A DNA stretch of 64,000 nt from Bacilli bacterium (GTDB taxonomy: Bacteria > Bacillota_I > Bacilli_A > RF39 > UBA660): the NCBI GenBank assembly GCA_900768345.1, contig CAAGCO010000018.1, positions 1-64,000 on the forward strand, read 5' to 3'. This document shows, piece by piece, positions 16,606-26,102 of the stretch. The position numbers and the translations under genes are program-made. The first letter of the stretch is position 1. Each line of letters starts with the position of its first letter. The notes below the pieces were generated by a model, which ran no database searches, was not told the origin of the DNA, and saw only the letters and a list, made by a program, of their open reading frames with translations.

Positions 16606-17949
16606 ATGGCAAGACAAGAACCTCAAAATAAGGATGCAGAAATATCAGTACTTGGATGTGGATTCTTAGAAAAAACAGCATTAGATAAAATTTTAGATGA
16701 AGTAACAGAAGAAATGTTTTATGATGAAGCAAATAGAATAATATTTAAAACTATGAAAAATCTTCACATAAACAATATACCTGTAGATGTTCAAACTGTA
16801 TGTAATGAACTTGATAAAACAAAATCATTATCAAAGGTTGGTGGAGTAGAATATATTACAAAAGTAATAGACTCAGTACCATCTACAGCAAACTTAAGTT
16901 ATTATATTAAAATAATATTTGAAAAGAGTGTACTTCGTAATTTAATTGAAAAAAGTACTAGAATTCAAGAAGAATGTTACGATGAAAAAGATTCAGTAGT
17001 TGATATTGTAGAGAATGCTGAAAGAAATATTCTAAGCGTTTATAATGATAAACTAGGTCGTGATATTCAAAGAATACAAGATGTACTTCCAGAAGTACAA
17101 AAGAATTTAGAAGCATTAGCAGAATCAACTGATGAATATACTGGTATTAGAACAGGTTATTATGACTTTGATGCGATGACTCGTGGACTTCAAAAGAAAC
17201 AAGTTATAATCATAGCTGGTCGTCCAGGTTGTGGTAAGAGTGCATTCTCACTAAATGTTGGACTTAATGCAGCAATACATGATAAAAAAAGTGTAGCTTT
17301 ATTCTCACTAGAAATGGGTGTAGAAGAAATTACAAAGAGAATGTTCGGAGTAGTCGGTAAAATAGATGGTGACGTACTAAAAACAGGTAAATTAAAAAAT
17401 ACTGACTGGAAAAAATGGAATGAAGCAATGAGTGAACTTTCAGATGCTAAATTCTATGTGGACGATTCAGGTGGTCTAACAGTAAGCGAAGTAAGAAGAA
17501 AATGTAGAAAATTAAAAAATTCAGATGATGGTTTAGACCTGATAATAATAGATTACTTACAATTACTTTCAAGTTCTAGTAAATATGCTGGACAAAGAGT
17601 TCAAGAAGTAAGTGAAATAAGCCGTGATATTAAAAAGCTAGCCATGGAATTAGATGTTCCAGTTATAGCACTAGCCCAACTATCAAGAAGCGTTGAGCAA
17701 AGAAAAGGCGGCGACAATAAACCAAAATTATCAGACTTAAGAGAATCAGGTTCTATTGAACAAGATGCCGATATCGTATTATTCTTACATAGTGATGAAT
17801 ATGGAAAATACGATGGTAATGTTAATAGAAAAATAGAATTACTAGTAGCAAAACACAGAGCAGGTTCAACAGGAACAGTAAACCTATTATTCAAAATGAA
17901 TACTGGTTCATTCGATAATTATTCAAATAAGGAAGATGGAAATGAATAA
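16606..17949 (+). CDS. dnaB: Replicative DNA helicase
   Basis: Hexameric 5'-3' helicase that unwinds DNA at the replication fork and loads primase. The 447 residues are normal for the family. The N-terminal domain covers residues 1-110 and the RecA-like motor follows, with Walker A GRPGCGKS at residues 205-212, a Walker B segment in LIIIDYLQLL, and the conserved LAQLSRSVEQR and KHRAGSTG arginine-finger region near the end. No intein is present. It follows rplI closely and overlaps the M23 peptidase gene by 8 bp. Confidence 0.97.
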   Translation: MARQEPQNKDAEISVLGCGFLEKTALDKILDEVTEEMFYDEANRIIFKTMKNLHINNIPVDVQTVCNELDKTKSLSKVGGVEYITKVIDSVPSTANLSYYIKIIFEKSVLRNLIEKSTRIQEECYDEKDSVVDIVENAERNILSVYNDKLGRDIQRIQDVLPEVQKNLEALAESTDEYTGIRTGYYDFDAMTRGLQKKQVIIIAGRPGCGKSAFSLNVGLNAAIHDKKSVALFSLEMGVEEITKRMFGVVGKIDGDVLKTGKLKNTDWKKWNEAMSELSDAKFYVDDSGGLTVSEVRRKCRKLKNSDDGLDLIIIDYLQLLSSSSKYAGQRVQEVSEISRDIKKLAMELDVPVIALAQLSRSVEQRKGGDNKPKLSDLRESGSIEQDADIVLFLHSDEYGKYDGNVNRKIELLVAKHRAGSTGTVNLLFKMNTGSFDNYSNKEDGNE

Positions 17950-19399
17950 AAATGAGTTAACAATCTCAAATATATTATTTGGTATATTTGCGATAGGAAT
18001 AGTTCTTTATATGTGTTTAACATTTAAGCCAATAGAAAGAACTATAAATAACTATTATCAAATATCTCTTGGTGGAGAAAGAATAGGACTTATCAAATCT
18101 AAAGATGAACTTTATGATTTAATAGATAAAGAACAAACAGAATTAAAAGAAAAATACAACGTTAGTAAAATATATCCACCATCAGGTTTAGAAGTACAAA
18201 GTGTTAAAACATATAAAACGAATCTTATGACGGCATCAGAAGTATATGATGATATAAAAGATTTAGATCCATTCACAATTGAAGGATATGAAGTAACAGT
18301 TAGTAATGAAGATAATGGAACAACAAAATTCTATGTTCTAAATAAAGATGATTTAGATAAAGCAGTAGAAAACACTGTAACAGCTTTTATAAGCAAAGAA
18401 GAATATCAAAATTATTTAGATGGTAAAGTAAAAGAAGCGGATAAAGACGGAACAGAAGTAACTGATGTATACTTTGGGGATAATGTAACAATTAAAAAGA
18501 CATTAATTTCAACAGAAAACGAAATAATAACAAATGCTGATGATTTAAGTATGTACTTTCTATTTGGAACAACAAATCTTACACAAAAGTATACTGTAAA
18601 ATCTACTGATACAATAGAAACAATAGCAGAAAAGAATAAATTAGGAGTACAAGATTTCTTAATAGCAAATCCAGATATAGCTGGAGAAAATGCTCTATTA
18701 GCAGTTGGACAAGAAGTTATCGTAGCTCCAATCAACCCAGTTGCTAAAATAATGGTTGATTCATTTGAAACAGAGACTCAAACTATAAAATATGAAACAA
18801 AAGTTGTATTAGATAAAACATTAAATGCTTCAGAAAAATATGTAAAACAAAAAGGCTCTAATGGACTTAGTAAAGTTGTATATGCTACACAAGAAGCAAA
18901 TGGTGTAATCATGAAATCTAAATTTGTTTCAGAAGAAGTAATAAATGCAGCAGTTGATGAAATAGTAGTAGTAGGTGCTAAAAATGTAGTTTATGTTGGT
19001 AATAACACATATTGGGCATGGCCAACAGTAAAACCTTATAGATTCTCATCAATGTATGGTTACCGAAGAGATCCAATTACTGGAAAACCAAGTTCAATGC
19101 ATAGAGGTGTAGATATAGTAGGTACGCCATCAGATAATATATTCGCGATACAAAGTGGTACAGTTGTAGCTTCAGGTTATAGTGGGGATATGGGTAATCA
19201 TGTAGATATTGATCACCATAATGGATACATTTCAATATACATGCACTTAAAATCTAGAATAGTTAAAAAGGGAGATCAAGTGGAAAAAGGACAATTAATA
19301 GGAGTAATGGGTTCAACCGGTAAATCAACAGGAAAACACCTTCACTTAGCTATTAGAAAGAATGGACACTACATGAATCCACTAGAAATATATAAATAA
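17942..19399 (+). CDS. LysM-G5-M23 cell-wall endopeptidase
   Basis: A membrane-anchored murein hydrolase of 485 residues. A TM helix lies at about residues 8-28, followed by a large external region, a LysM peptidoglycan-binding module (about 218-265), a G5 domain (about 270-345) and a C-terminal M23 (lysostaphin/DipM-type) zinc peptidase. His387 and Asp391 in HRGVD and the HLHL motif near residue 466 supply the metal ligands. GGAAG precedes the second of two ATGs, so 17942 is preferred to 17936. Sitting after dnaB and before rlmH, it is likely co-transcribed with replication genes. Confidence 0.9.
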   Translation: MNKNELTISNILFGIFAIGIVLYMCLTFKPIERTINNYYQISLGGERIGLIKSKDELYDLIDKEQTELKEKYNVSKIYPPSGLEVQSVKTYKTNLMTASEVYDDIKDLDPFTIEGYEVTVSNEDNGTTKFYVLNKDDLDKAVENTVTAFISKEEYQNYLDGKVKEADKDGTEVTDVYFGDNVTIKKTLISTENEIITNADDLSMYFLFGTTNLTQKYTVKSTDTIETIAEKNKLGVQDFLIANPDIAGENALLAVGQEVIVAPINPVAKIMVDSFETETQTIKYETKVVLDKTLNASEKYVKQKGSNGLSKVVYATQEANGVIMKSKFVSEEVINAAVDEIVVVGAKNVVYVGNNTYWAWPTVKPYRFSSMYGYRRDPITGKPSSMHRGVDIVGTPSDNIFAIQSGTVVASGYSGDMGNHVDIDHHNGYISIYMHLKSRIVKKGDQVEKGQLIGVMGSTGKSTGKHLHLAIRKNGHYMNPLEIYK

Positions 19400-19836
19400 T
19401 GATAAGAATATTATGCGTAGGTAAAATAAAAGAAAAATACTTAAATGATTTAATAAATGATTATAAAACAAGAATTACTAAATATCATAAAATAGAAATA
19501 ATAGAACTTAAAGATACTAACATAGATAATGAATCAAATGAGATATTAGGGTCTTTAAATGAAAAAGATTTTAATATATGCATGGATATCAATGGAAAAG
19601 AATATACATCAGTAGAATTATCAAACTTAATAGATAATACTTTCACAAATGGTTATGGAACAATAACATTCATAATAGGTGGAAGTGATGGTATAAATCA
19701 ATATGTTAAAAATAAATGCAACTTAAGATTATCTTTTTCAAAATTAACATTTCCTCATGGATTATTTAGAGGAATATTATTAGAACAAATATATAGAAGT
19801 TTTAAAATATTAAACAATGAAAGTTATCACAAATAG
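19399..19836 (+). CDS. rlmH: 23S rRNA m3-pseudouridine1915 methyltransferase
   Basis: Methylates pseudouridine 1915 in helix 69 of 23S rRNA. It is a SPOUT-class enzyme of 145 residues, slightly short for the family (about 155-160). Diagnostic parts are the VGKIKEKYL opening, the ITFIIGGSDGI SAM-binding knot, the LSFSKLTFPHGLFR segment and the C-terminal EQIYRSFKI and YHK. The ATG overlaps the peptidase stop by one base. The last codons and the stop lie inside the terminator stem. Confidence 0.95.
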   Translation: MIRILCVGKIKEKYLNDLINDYKTRITKYHKIEIIELKDTNIDNESNEILGSLNEKDFNICMDINGKEYTSVELSNLIDNTFTNGYGTITFIIGGSDGINQYVKNKCNLRLSFSKLTFPHGLFRGILLEQIYRSFKILNNESYHK

Positions 19837-19848
19837 TGATAACTTTTT
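19820..19848 (+). terminator. Terminator overlapping the rlmH stop
   Basis: AAAGTTATCAC and GTGATAACTTT pair around a short loop holding the rlmH stop, followed by T. It ends the rplI-dnaB-M23-rlmH run. Confidence 0.8.
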
Positions 19849-19869
19849 AACTATAAAAATATAATTAGT

Positions 19870-21060
19870 ATGTGGATATTATTAATTATATTTTTATTTA
19901 TTTTATCTATTTATTTAACAATAAAACTAAATTTTAAAAACTATAAATTAAATATTTTAAAACTTCTATCAAAAGATAAAACATCTTTATTTCTAACACT
20001 GGGTACCAAAATAGGAGTAGGCTCACTAATAGGGACAACTTCATCAATAATTATTGGCGGTTTTTCATCAGTAATATGGATGATACTTTTTTCACTCTTA
20101 ACAACATCTATAACATACCATGAAGCATACTATGGAAATAAATATAAAAAAGAAAATAATAATAATTTTGTAGGTGGACCATACTATATATTAAAATATG
20201 GACTTAATAAAAAAATACTTTCAATTATTTCATTAATACTTTTAATAGTTATATATTCATTTCTATTTCAAATGATACAGATGAATTCTATAGGATACTT
20301 ACTAGAACTATTAAGCATCAAAAAATATTTAATAATTATTATTTCTCTTATAGTATTATTTATTACATTTAGACTATCTATTGAAGAAGTATTAAATGGA
20401 CTTAATAAAATAGTGCCACTTATGTGTTTGCTTTTTTTAATAGTTAGTATTTATGGAATAATAAAAAACTTTAAATTAATAGATATAACACTTATAACAA
20501 AAGATTTTACAAGTTTAGAGTCAATACTTACAGGTTTAGTTATCGGAGTAAAAAGAAGTATATTTATGAATGAACTTTTAATAGGCACAACTAGTACAGG
20601 AAGCGCAAGCGATAAAAATGATATTAAAGCATCTATAAACTATCAAATATTAAGTGTATATTTTATCGGAGTATTTATAACAATTATTATTTCATTACTT
20701 TTATTAATTTATCTAAGTAATAATGATATATTAAGTAACTATAATTTACTTCTTACTGGAGTATACACTAGTATATTAGGTAAATATGGTTTATTATTTT
20801 TATTAACACTTTACATTTTATTCGGATTTACTACTATATTAAGTGGCTACTACATAGGTAAAAATAACATAGAATATTTAACAAATTCTAAAGTAATACT
20901 AAATATATTCAAAACAATATTTATCTTATTTGCTGTAAGTGGAATACTATTTAAAAGTAAATTTCTATGGAATATAGTAGATAATTTAATTTTAATAATG
21001 ATAATAATTAATAGTTATAGTATAATTAAATTAATAAAATGTAAAAAGGAGAAGATATGA
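19870..21060 (+). CDS. AGCS-family amino-acid:sodium symporter
   Basis: A membrane protein of 396 residues with about 10 hydrophobic segments, resembling the alanine/glycine:cation symporters (AGCS). Matching parts are GTKIGVGSLIGTTSSIIIGG (in place of the family GTGNIAGV-type motif), a TYHEAYYGNKYK stretch with VGGPYYI, and GTTSTGSASDKND late on. It is shorter and more diverged than typical AGCS members (about 450). It has no Shine-Dalgarno; TATAAT ends only four bases before the ATG, so the transcript may be leaderless. The C-terminus overlaps the next lipoprotein start by 4 bp. Confidence 0.75.
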   Translation: MWILLIIFLFILSIYLTIKLNFKNYKLNILKLLSKDKTSLFLTLGTKIGVGSLIGTTSSIIIGGFSSVIWMILFSLLTTSITYHEAYYGNKYKKENNNNFVGGPYYILKYGLNKKILSIISLILLIVIYSFLFQMIQMNSIGYLLELLSIKKYLIIIISLIVLFITFRLSIEEVLNGLNKIVPLMCLLFLIVSIYGIIKNFKLIDITLITKDFTSLESILTGLVIGVKRSIFMNELLIGTTSTGSASDKNDIKASINYQILSVYFIGVFITIIISLLLLIYLSNNDILSNYNLLLTGVYTSILGKYGLLFLLTLYILFGFTTILSGYYIGKNNIEYLTNSKVILNIFKTIFILFAVSGILFKSKFLWNIVDNLILIMIIINSYSIIKLIKCKKEKI

Positions 21061-21503
21061 AAAAAATAGTTTTAGGAATTCTAATAGGTTTAACAAGTGT
21101 ATTTTTATTAACTGGATGTACTAATGAAATTGATAAACTTATTACAACAGAGTCTGATGTTAAAATTGAAAACAGCAATGTAACATTAAAAGTAAGAGAA
21201 GAAACTTTAACAAATAAAGGCGCAACATTCATACTTGAAAATAATAGAAAGGATATTATTGACTATACACTTGCTTATGAAATAGAAGCTAAAAGAGATA
21301 ATAAATGGTATAAGTTAGGTATCATTGCTGAATTTGTTGAAGAAATCTATGAAGTAGATGCTAAGTCAACAGATCAAATAATTGTTGATTGGGAAAAAAC
21401 TTATTTAAAATTACCAAAAGGTGAATATAGACTTGTAAAAGAAATAAGTGTTCCGTCAACATTAGAATTATTTTATGTAGCAGGAGAATTCAAAATAAAA
21501 TAA
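21057..21503 (+). CDS. Lipoprotein with Ig-like domain
   Basis: A predicted lipoprotein of 148 residues. The signal peptide ends in LLTGC (Cys at about residue 21), then a single beta-rich domain follows that resembles the bacterial Ig-like domain found in small Bacillota lipoproteins, with an end of the LPKGEYRLVKEI and YVAGEFKI type. AAGGAG precedes the ATG, which overlaps the transporter stop (ATGA), so it is translationally coupled to the AGCS gene. The role is unknown. Confidence 0.7.
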   Translation: MKKIVLGILIGLTSVFLLTGCTNEIDKLITTESDVKIENSNVTLKVREETLTNKGATFILENNRKDIIDYTLAYEIEAKRDNKWYKLGIIAEFVEEIYEVDAKSTDQIIVDWEKTYLKLPKGEYRLVKEISVPSTLELFYVAGEFKIK

Positions 21504-21523
21504 AAATACAAGAAGGAGTAGTT

Positions 21524-22195
21524 ATGATAGGCAACGATTGGGATATAGTATTAAAGAGTGTATGGGAAAGCGAAGGCTTTCATAAATTCATGAATAAAGT
21601 TAAAGAAGAGTATAAAACACATACTTGCTATCCAGCATATGAAAATATATTCAATGCTTTAAAAAGCACACCTTATAATAATGTTAAAATAGTTATTTTA
21701 GGACAAGATCCATACCATGGAGAAGGCGAAGCACATGGTCTTTCATTCAGTGTACAAGAGGGTGTAAAGTTACCACCGAGTTTACAAAATATATTTAAAG
21801 AACTATATGATGACTTAGGAATTAAAAATGGCCCTAGTGGAGACTTAACACCATGGACTAAAGAAGGAGTATTATTACTAAACAGTGTTTTAACTGTTAG
21901 AAAAGATATGCCAGCATCACATAAAGATCTTGGCTGGCAACTTTTAACAGATCATATAATAAAATTAATAAATCTTAAAAAAGAACCAGTAGTATTCATA
22001 CTATGGGGAAACTTCGCAAGAAGTAAAAAAGTGTTTATAACAAATCCTAAACACCTAGTAATAGAAAGTACACACCCAAGTCCATTTTCAGCAAGAAATG
22101 GATTCTTTGGAAGTAAACCATTCTCAAAAGCAAACAACTTCCTAAAAAAGAACAATATAAAAGAAGTGAATTTTACACTTCCAAATCATTATTAA
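21524..22195 (+). CDS. ung: Uracil-DNA glycosylase, family 1
   Basis: Removes uracil from DNA to start base-excision repair. The 223 residues show the family 1 signatures: the water-activating loop GQDPYHGEGEAHGLSFS (residues 60-76, catalytic Asp62), the LLLNSVLTVR uracil-binding segment, and the C-terminal HPSPFSA loop (about residue 183 on). AGAAGGAG precedes the ATG. Its last 23 bp overlap the end of the convergent LemA-like gene. Confidence 0.97.
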   Translation: MIGNDWDIVLKSVWESEGFHKFMNKVKEEYKTHTCYPAYENIFNALKSTPYNNVKIVILGQDPYHGEGEAHGLSFSVQEGVKLPPSLQNIFKELYDDLGIKNGPSGDLTPWTKEGVLLLNSVLTVRKDMPASHKDLGWQLLTDHIIKLINLKKEPVVFILWGNFARSKKVFITNPKHLVIESTHPSPFSARNGFFGSKPFSKANNFLKKNNIKEVNFTLPNHY

Positions 22196-22739
22196 AACTA
22201 TCGTCTATTTCTCTTCCTTCAAGTAAAGTTTTAATCTTATAACCTTTTAATTTAGCTACTAGATTAAAAGGTATTTTTTTAATTAAATTATTATACTCTA
22301 AAGTATATTTATTATAAAAAGTTCTAAGAGATATTATATGTAATTCATTATCTTCATAGTCATCAATATTTCGATTAAACTCTTTAACATCTTTAGTTTC
22401 ACGAGCTTTTTTATTATCATCACGAATTTCCATTATCTCACTATAACACTTATCAAGAACACTCTCATCTTTAAAATTAACTAAATCATTAATCTCTAAA
22501 GCATTAACTTCATCAAAAGTACTACTTTCAATTTTTAATTTCTTAGTGACATAATTAATCATCTTAACTAATAACTCTTTTTTATTCTTCATTTTCTCTA
22601 ACATATCATTTTCAGCATTAGTAAGCATCTTATGTAAATTATCAATTCTTTCTTTAAAGAATTTTAAAAGAATATTAATAAGTAAACATAATACTATTAA
22701 AATTACTAATACTAAAGCTATTATATTTAGAGTTTTCAT
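22173..22739 (-). CDS. LemA-like membrane protein
   Basis: A 188-residue protein with an N-terminal membrane helix (residues about 5-27) and a long helical bundle. The C-terminal RTFYNKYTLEYNNLIKKIPF stretch followed by NLVAKLKGY matches the LemA family (usual YN..V..yN..i..fP.n.iA pattern). LemA proteins are helical, membrane-anchored and of uncertain role. The N-terminal half is more diverged than usual. The gene is convergent with ung and the two coding ends overlap by 23 bp. Confidence 0.75.
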   Translation of the reverse strand: MKTLNIIALVLVILIVLCLLINILLKFFKERIDNLHKMLTNAENDMLEKMKNKKELLVKMINYVTKKLKIESSTFDEVNALEINDLVNFKDESVLDKCYSEIMEIRDDNKKARETKDVKEFNRNIDDYEDNELHIISLRTFYNKYTLEYNNLIKKIPFNLVAKLKGYKIKTLLEGREIDDSFNNDLEV

Positions 22740-22789
22740 GTAATCACATCCTATTAGATATTATATCAAATATTGATTACTTTTTAAAG

Positions 22790-23128
22790 TTATTTAGCGT
22801 AAGTTATTTCTTCATCAAACTCAACAAAATTTAAATATATCATAAGTATTAAATAGTTCTTACCATTTTCTTTATCGTTAATTACTAAGTTATCACGACC
22901 AGCATGCTCTATAACACCAGTAAATACTCTGTCTCTCCATTCAACTGAATCTGAAAAAGATGCATGAACTCTTACACGTTTACCTATATTATTTCTAAGA
23001 ATATTTTCAATATAACTTTGTTCACTAGTAAGCATGTAATCATTAGATGGTTTCTTTTCATAAAATTCATTATTTTCACGTTCTATATCATTTATAAATA
23101 CTGGACTTTGATAATAACTACCATTCAC
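22790..23128 (-). CDS. gerQ: GerQ-like spore coat protein
   Basis: A 112-residue protein whose C-terminal two thirds match GerQ: LTSEQSYIENILRNNIGKRV, then VFTGVIEHAGRDNLVINDKE, then YLILMIYLNFVEFDEEI. In Bacillus, GerQ is a coat protein cross-linked by transglutaminase and needed for the cortex-lytic enzyme CwlJ. I chose the GTG at 23128 because AAAGGAAGTG lies eight bases before it; a TTG at 23161 has no site. Here it lacks the long Gln/Tyr-rich N-terminus of Bacillus GerQ. It is divergent from pduL. Confidence 0.85.
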   Translation of the reverse strand: MNGSYYQSPVFINDIERENNEFYEKKPSNDYMLTSEQSYIENILRNNIGKRVRVHASFSDSVEWRDRVFTGVIEHAGRDNLVINDKENGKNYLILMIYLNFVEFDEEITYAK

Positions 23129-23222
23129 ATAATCACTTCCTTTATAAGTATTAAATGACAAGATTAGTAAGTTTGTGATTAATTATTATATAAAATATAG
23201 TATAATTAACATGGAGGTTAAT

Positions 23223-23780
23223 ATGAATATAAAAGTAGGTGTATCAAACCATCACATTCATTTGACTAAAGAAGTTTTAGAAATATTATTTGGTAAAGGT
23301 TACAAACTTACTCCTAAAAGATATTTAACTCAAAAAGGTCAATATGCATGTGAAGAAATAGTAACTCTTAAAAAAGGTAAAAAAGTATTAGAACATGTAC
23401 GTATTATAGGTCCATGTAGAAAGTATACTCAAGTAGAATTACTTGAAAGAGATAATGATTATTTTAATCTAGATTCACCAGTTAGAAAAAGTGGAGACTT
23501 AATAGGTAGTGAAACAATAACTATAGTTGGACCTAAAGGTGAATATGAAGCAGTAGAATCAACTATTATCGCAGATAGACACATTCATATGAGTGCAAGT
23601 GATTTAGAAACATTCAAAAGACATAATGATGAAGTAGTATCCGTTAAAGTACAAAATGGTGTAACTTTAGAAGATGTTCATATCAAATCAGATGAAACAT
23701 GTGTACTTGAGATGCATATGAATAAAGATGAAGCAGAAAAACTTGGTATAGAAACTGGAATGGAAGTGACTATATGCTAA
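23223..23780 (+). CDS. pduL: PduL-type phosphate acyltransferase
   Basis: Converts acyl-CoA (acetyl- or propanoyl-CoA) and phosphate to acyl-phosphate, a step in acetate or propionate formation. The 185 residues show the zinc-binding HHIHL at the start, the RHIHMS repeat in the second half, and the late CVLEMHMNKDEA segment of the family. No microcompartment targeting peptide is visible, so it is likely a free cytosolic enzyme serving fermentation together with the pyruvate:ferredoxin oxidoreductase at 62922. TGGAGG precedes the ATG at 23223; upstream in-frame ATGs lack sites. Confidence 0.9.
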   Translation: MNIKVGVSNHHIHLTKEVLEILFGKGYKLTPKRYLTQKGQYACEEIVTLKKGKKVLEHVRIIGPCRKYTQVELLERDNDYFNLDSPVRKSGDLIGSETITIVGPKGEYEAVESTIIADRHIHMSASDLETFKRHNDEVVSVKVQNGVTLEDVHIKSDETCVLEMHMNKDEAEKLGIETGMEVTIC

Positions 23781-24673
23781 AAGTTGAACATGTAACTAAA
23801 TACTATGACAACTTTAGAGCAGTAAATGACCTTTCATTCGAAGTAAAAGATGGAGAAATATTTGGACTTTTAGGAGTAAATGGTGCTGGTAAAACAACAA
23901 CATTTAGAATGATTATGGGACTTCTAGATAAAACAGAAGGAGACATAACACTAAATGGTAAAAAGATAGATTATAATGTGTCAGATGAAATAGGTTTCTT
24001 AACAGAAGAAAGAAGTTTATTACCATCAAAAACAGTACTAGAACAAGCAGTATTCTATGGAGTACTAAAAGGTCTTACAGAAAAAGAAGTAGAAAAAAGA
24101 TTAGATAAATACTTAGAAGAGTTTAATATAACAGATTATAAAAATAAAAAGATAAAAGAATTATCTAAAGGTAATCAACAAAAAATACAATTTATAATAA
24201 GTATAATTCATGAACCAAAACTACTTATATTAGATGAACCATTTAGTGGGTTAGATCCAATAAATGTAGAAATGTTCAAAAAAGAAATATTAAGACTTAA
24301 AAAGAAAGGCACTATGATAATATTCTCATCACATATGATGGAACATATAGAGTACTTTTGTGATTCACTTATAATACTAGTAAAAGGAAACACAGTATTA
24401 AAAGGAAAACTAACTAAAATAAAAGAAGACTTTAGAAAGAAAAATGTAAAAGTAAAAGCAGACTTAAATGAAGAAGAAATTAAAAAAGTAAAAGGTGTAG
24501 AACACATAGAAAAAAATAAAGATGAATACACTATTAGAATAGAAGATAATTCATATATAAATACATTATTTAAAGCAGTATCTAAATATGATAATGTTAC
24601 TAAATTTGTAGTTGAAGAACCAACTTTAAATGAAATATTCGTAAGTAAAGTAGGTGAAGTATATGAAAAATAA
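23774..24673 (+). CDS. ABC exporter ATP-binding protein, NatA-like
   Basis: A 299-residue ATPase of the ABC-2 (NatA/CcmA) type. Walker A is GVNGAGKTT (about residues 36-44), the signature is LSKGNQQ, and Walker B with its D-loop is LLILDEPFSGLDP. A C-terminal accessory domain (DUF4162-like) follows from about residue 215. GGAAGTGA precedes the ATG, which overlaps the end of pduL by 7 bp. It pairs with the permease that starts within its last codons. The substrate is unknown. Confidence 0.92.
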   Translation: MLKVEHVTKYYDNFRAVNDLSFEVKDGEIFGLLGVNGAGKTTTFRMIMGLLDKTEGDITLNGKKIDYNVSDEIGFLTEERSLLPSKTVLEQAVFYGVLKGLTEKEVEKRLDKYLEEFNITDYKNKKIKELSKGNQQKIQFIISIIHEPKLLILDEPFSGLDPINVEMFKKEILRLKKKGTMIIFSSHMMEHIEYFCDSLIILVKGNTVLKGKLTKIKEDFRKKNVKVKADLNEEEIKKVKGVEHIEKNKDEYTIRIEDNSYINTLFKAVSKYDNVTKFVVEEPTLNEIFVSKVGEVYEK

Positions 24674-26006
24674 ATTTAAATTTCTAACGAAAGATAGTCT
24701 TAAGAAAAAAATATGTACTAAGTCTTTTAAAATAATAAATATTATAATTTGTTTAATAACTATATGTTTAATAAATTTAGATTCTATAGTTAAATTCTTT
24801 GGTGGAGACTTTGAAGATCAAATAAATGTATATGTAATTGATGAAGTAGGAGTCTATGACAATTTAGAAGAAACTATGAAAAGTGGTTATAAAGATATAC
24901 TAGAAAACTATAATGCTAAGATTAGTAAAACTGATAAGACAATTGATGAACTAAAAGAAGAAATTATCAAAGATGAAACTAAAGATATAATTATAAATGT
25001 TAAAAAGATAGAAAAAGAGTCTTTAGATAAAATGTTTGATGTAGACATGATATCATATGACTATATTGATAATATTTTATATCAAGATTTATTAAATGCT
25101 TTAAATACTACTAAAGTAAATATGGCTATGAAAGCAGCAAATATTAATGAAGAAGTACTAAGTAGTATTTATAAGACAGTAGATATTAATAGAATATATT
25201 TAGATGAAAATTTAAATGAAAACGAAGAATTAATTAAATTAATTGGAAGTGTAATTATAATAGTATTCATAGTACCATTCTTTATATTAATAGTACTTAT
25301 GGTTCAAATGATAGGTGCTGAAATTAATGAAGAAAAAAGTACTAAGAGTATGGAAATAATTATATCAAGTGTAACACCTGAAGCACACTTTATGTCAAAA
25401 CTAGTTGCATCTAATATATTTGCAATATTCCAAGGAGCATTATTACTTCTTTATGCATTTGCGGGTTCTCTAATTAGATTCTTTACTACATCAAGTGGTA
25501 TATCAAGTGTAGTTGGAACAACTGAAGCAGGAAAGATAAGCGCATACATAAAAATGTTCTTAGAAAGTGATATGGCATCAAAACTATTAGCTGGCATACC
25601 ATTCTTCTTAATATTGATTATACTTAGTTTCTTAGCATACTCATTATTTATAGGAGTACTAGCTAGTATGACAACAAGTATGGAAGACTACAACCAAATA
25701 CAAACACCAGTTATGGTATTCTTAATGCTAGGCTATTATTTAGCACTTTACGCATCAGTTTATCAAGGTGCTGTATTTATTAAAGTAGCTGCATTCATAC
25801 CATTCATATCAGGAATACTCGCACCAGTAATGTATACACTAGGTGAAATGACAATAATAGATTTAATAATATCAATAGTACTAATGATAATAACATGTTT
25901 CTTACTATATAAATATGGACTTAGAATTTATAAAGAAGGAATACTAAATTATTCATCAAGTAAACTATGGAATAAGATATTTAAATCACTAAAAAATAAA
26001 AATTAA
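24663..26006 (+). CDS. ABC-2 permease, NatB/YhaP-like
   Basis: A 447-residue membrane subunit. One membrane helix lies near residues 20-38, an external domain follows (about 50-200), and then about five to six helices. The EINEEKSTKSMEIIISSVTP segment after the second helix is typical of the NatB/YhaP group of ABC-2 permeases. AGGTGA precedes the ATG at 24663, which overlaps the ATPase gene by 11 bp. Related systems export sodium, drugs or peptides, and which applies here cannot be told. A terminator follows. Confidence 0.9.
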   Translation: MKNKFKFLTKDSLKKKICTKSFKIINIIICLITICLINLDSIVKFFGGDFEDQINVYVIDEVGVYDNLEETMKSGYKDILENYNAKISKTDKTIDELKEEIIKDETKDIIINVKKIEKESLDKMFDVDMISYDYIDNILYQDLLNALNTTKVNMAMKAANINEEVLSSIYKTVDINRIYLDENLNENEELIKLIGSVIIIVFIVPFFILIVLMVQMIGAEINEEKSTKSMEIIISSVTPEAHFMSKLVASNIFAIFQGALLLLYAFAGSLIRFFTTSSGISSVVGTTEAGKISAYIKMFLESDMASKLLAGIPFFLILIILSFLAYSLFIGVLASMTTSMEDYNQIQTPVMVFLMLGYYLALYASVYQGAVFIKVAAFIPFISGILAPVMYTLGEMTIIDLIISIVLMIITCFLLYKYGLRIYKEGILNYSSSKLWNKIFKSLKNKN

Positions 26007-26033
26007 TGTTAACAACTTGTTAACATTTTTCTT
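26005..26033 (+). terminator. Rho-independent terminator
   Basis: AATGTTAAC and GTTAACATT pair around a 5-nt loop and are followed by five T, ending the pduL-ABC operon. Confidence 0.8.
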
Positions 26034-26102
26034 TACATTAAAATTAACTTTAGTTTTACAGGAGATATCATTTGTGATAGTATATATACTCAAGAGGTTA
26101 CT

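Noticed and set aside
23129..23161. TTG at 23161 as gerQ start
   Set aside because: No ribosome site precedes it, whereas AAAGGAAGTG sits eight bases before the GTG at 23128.
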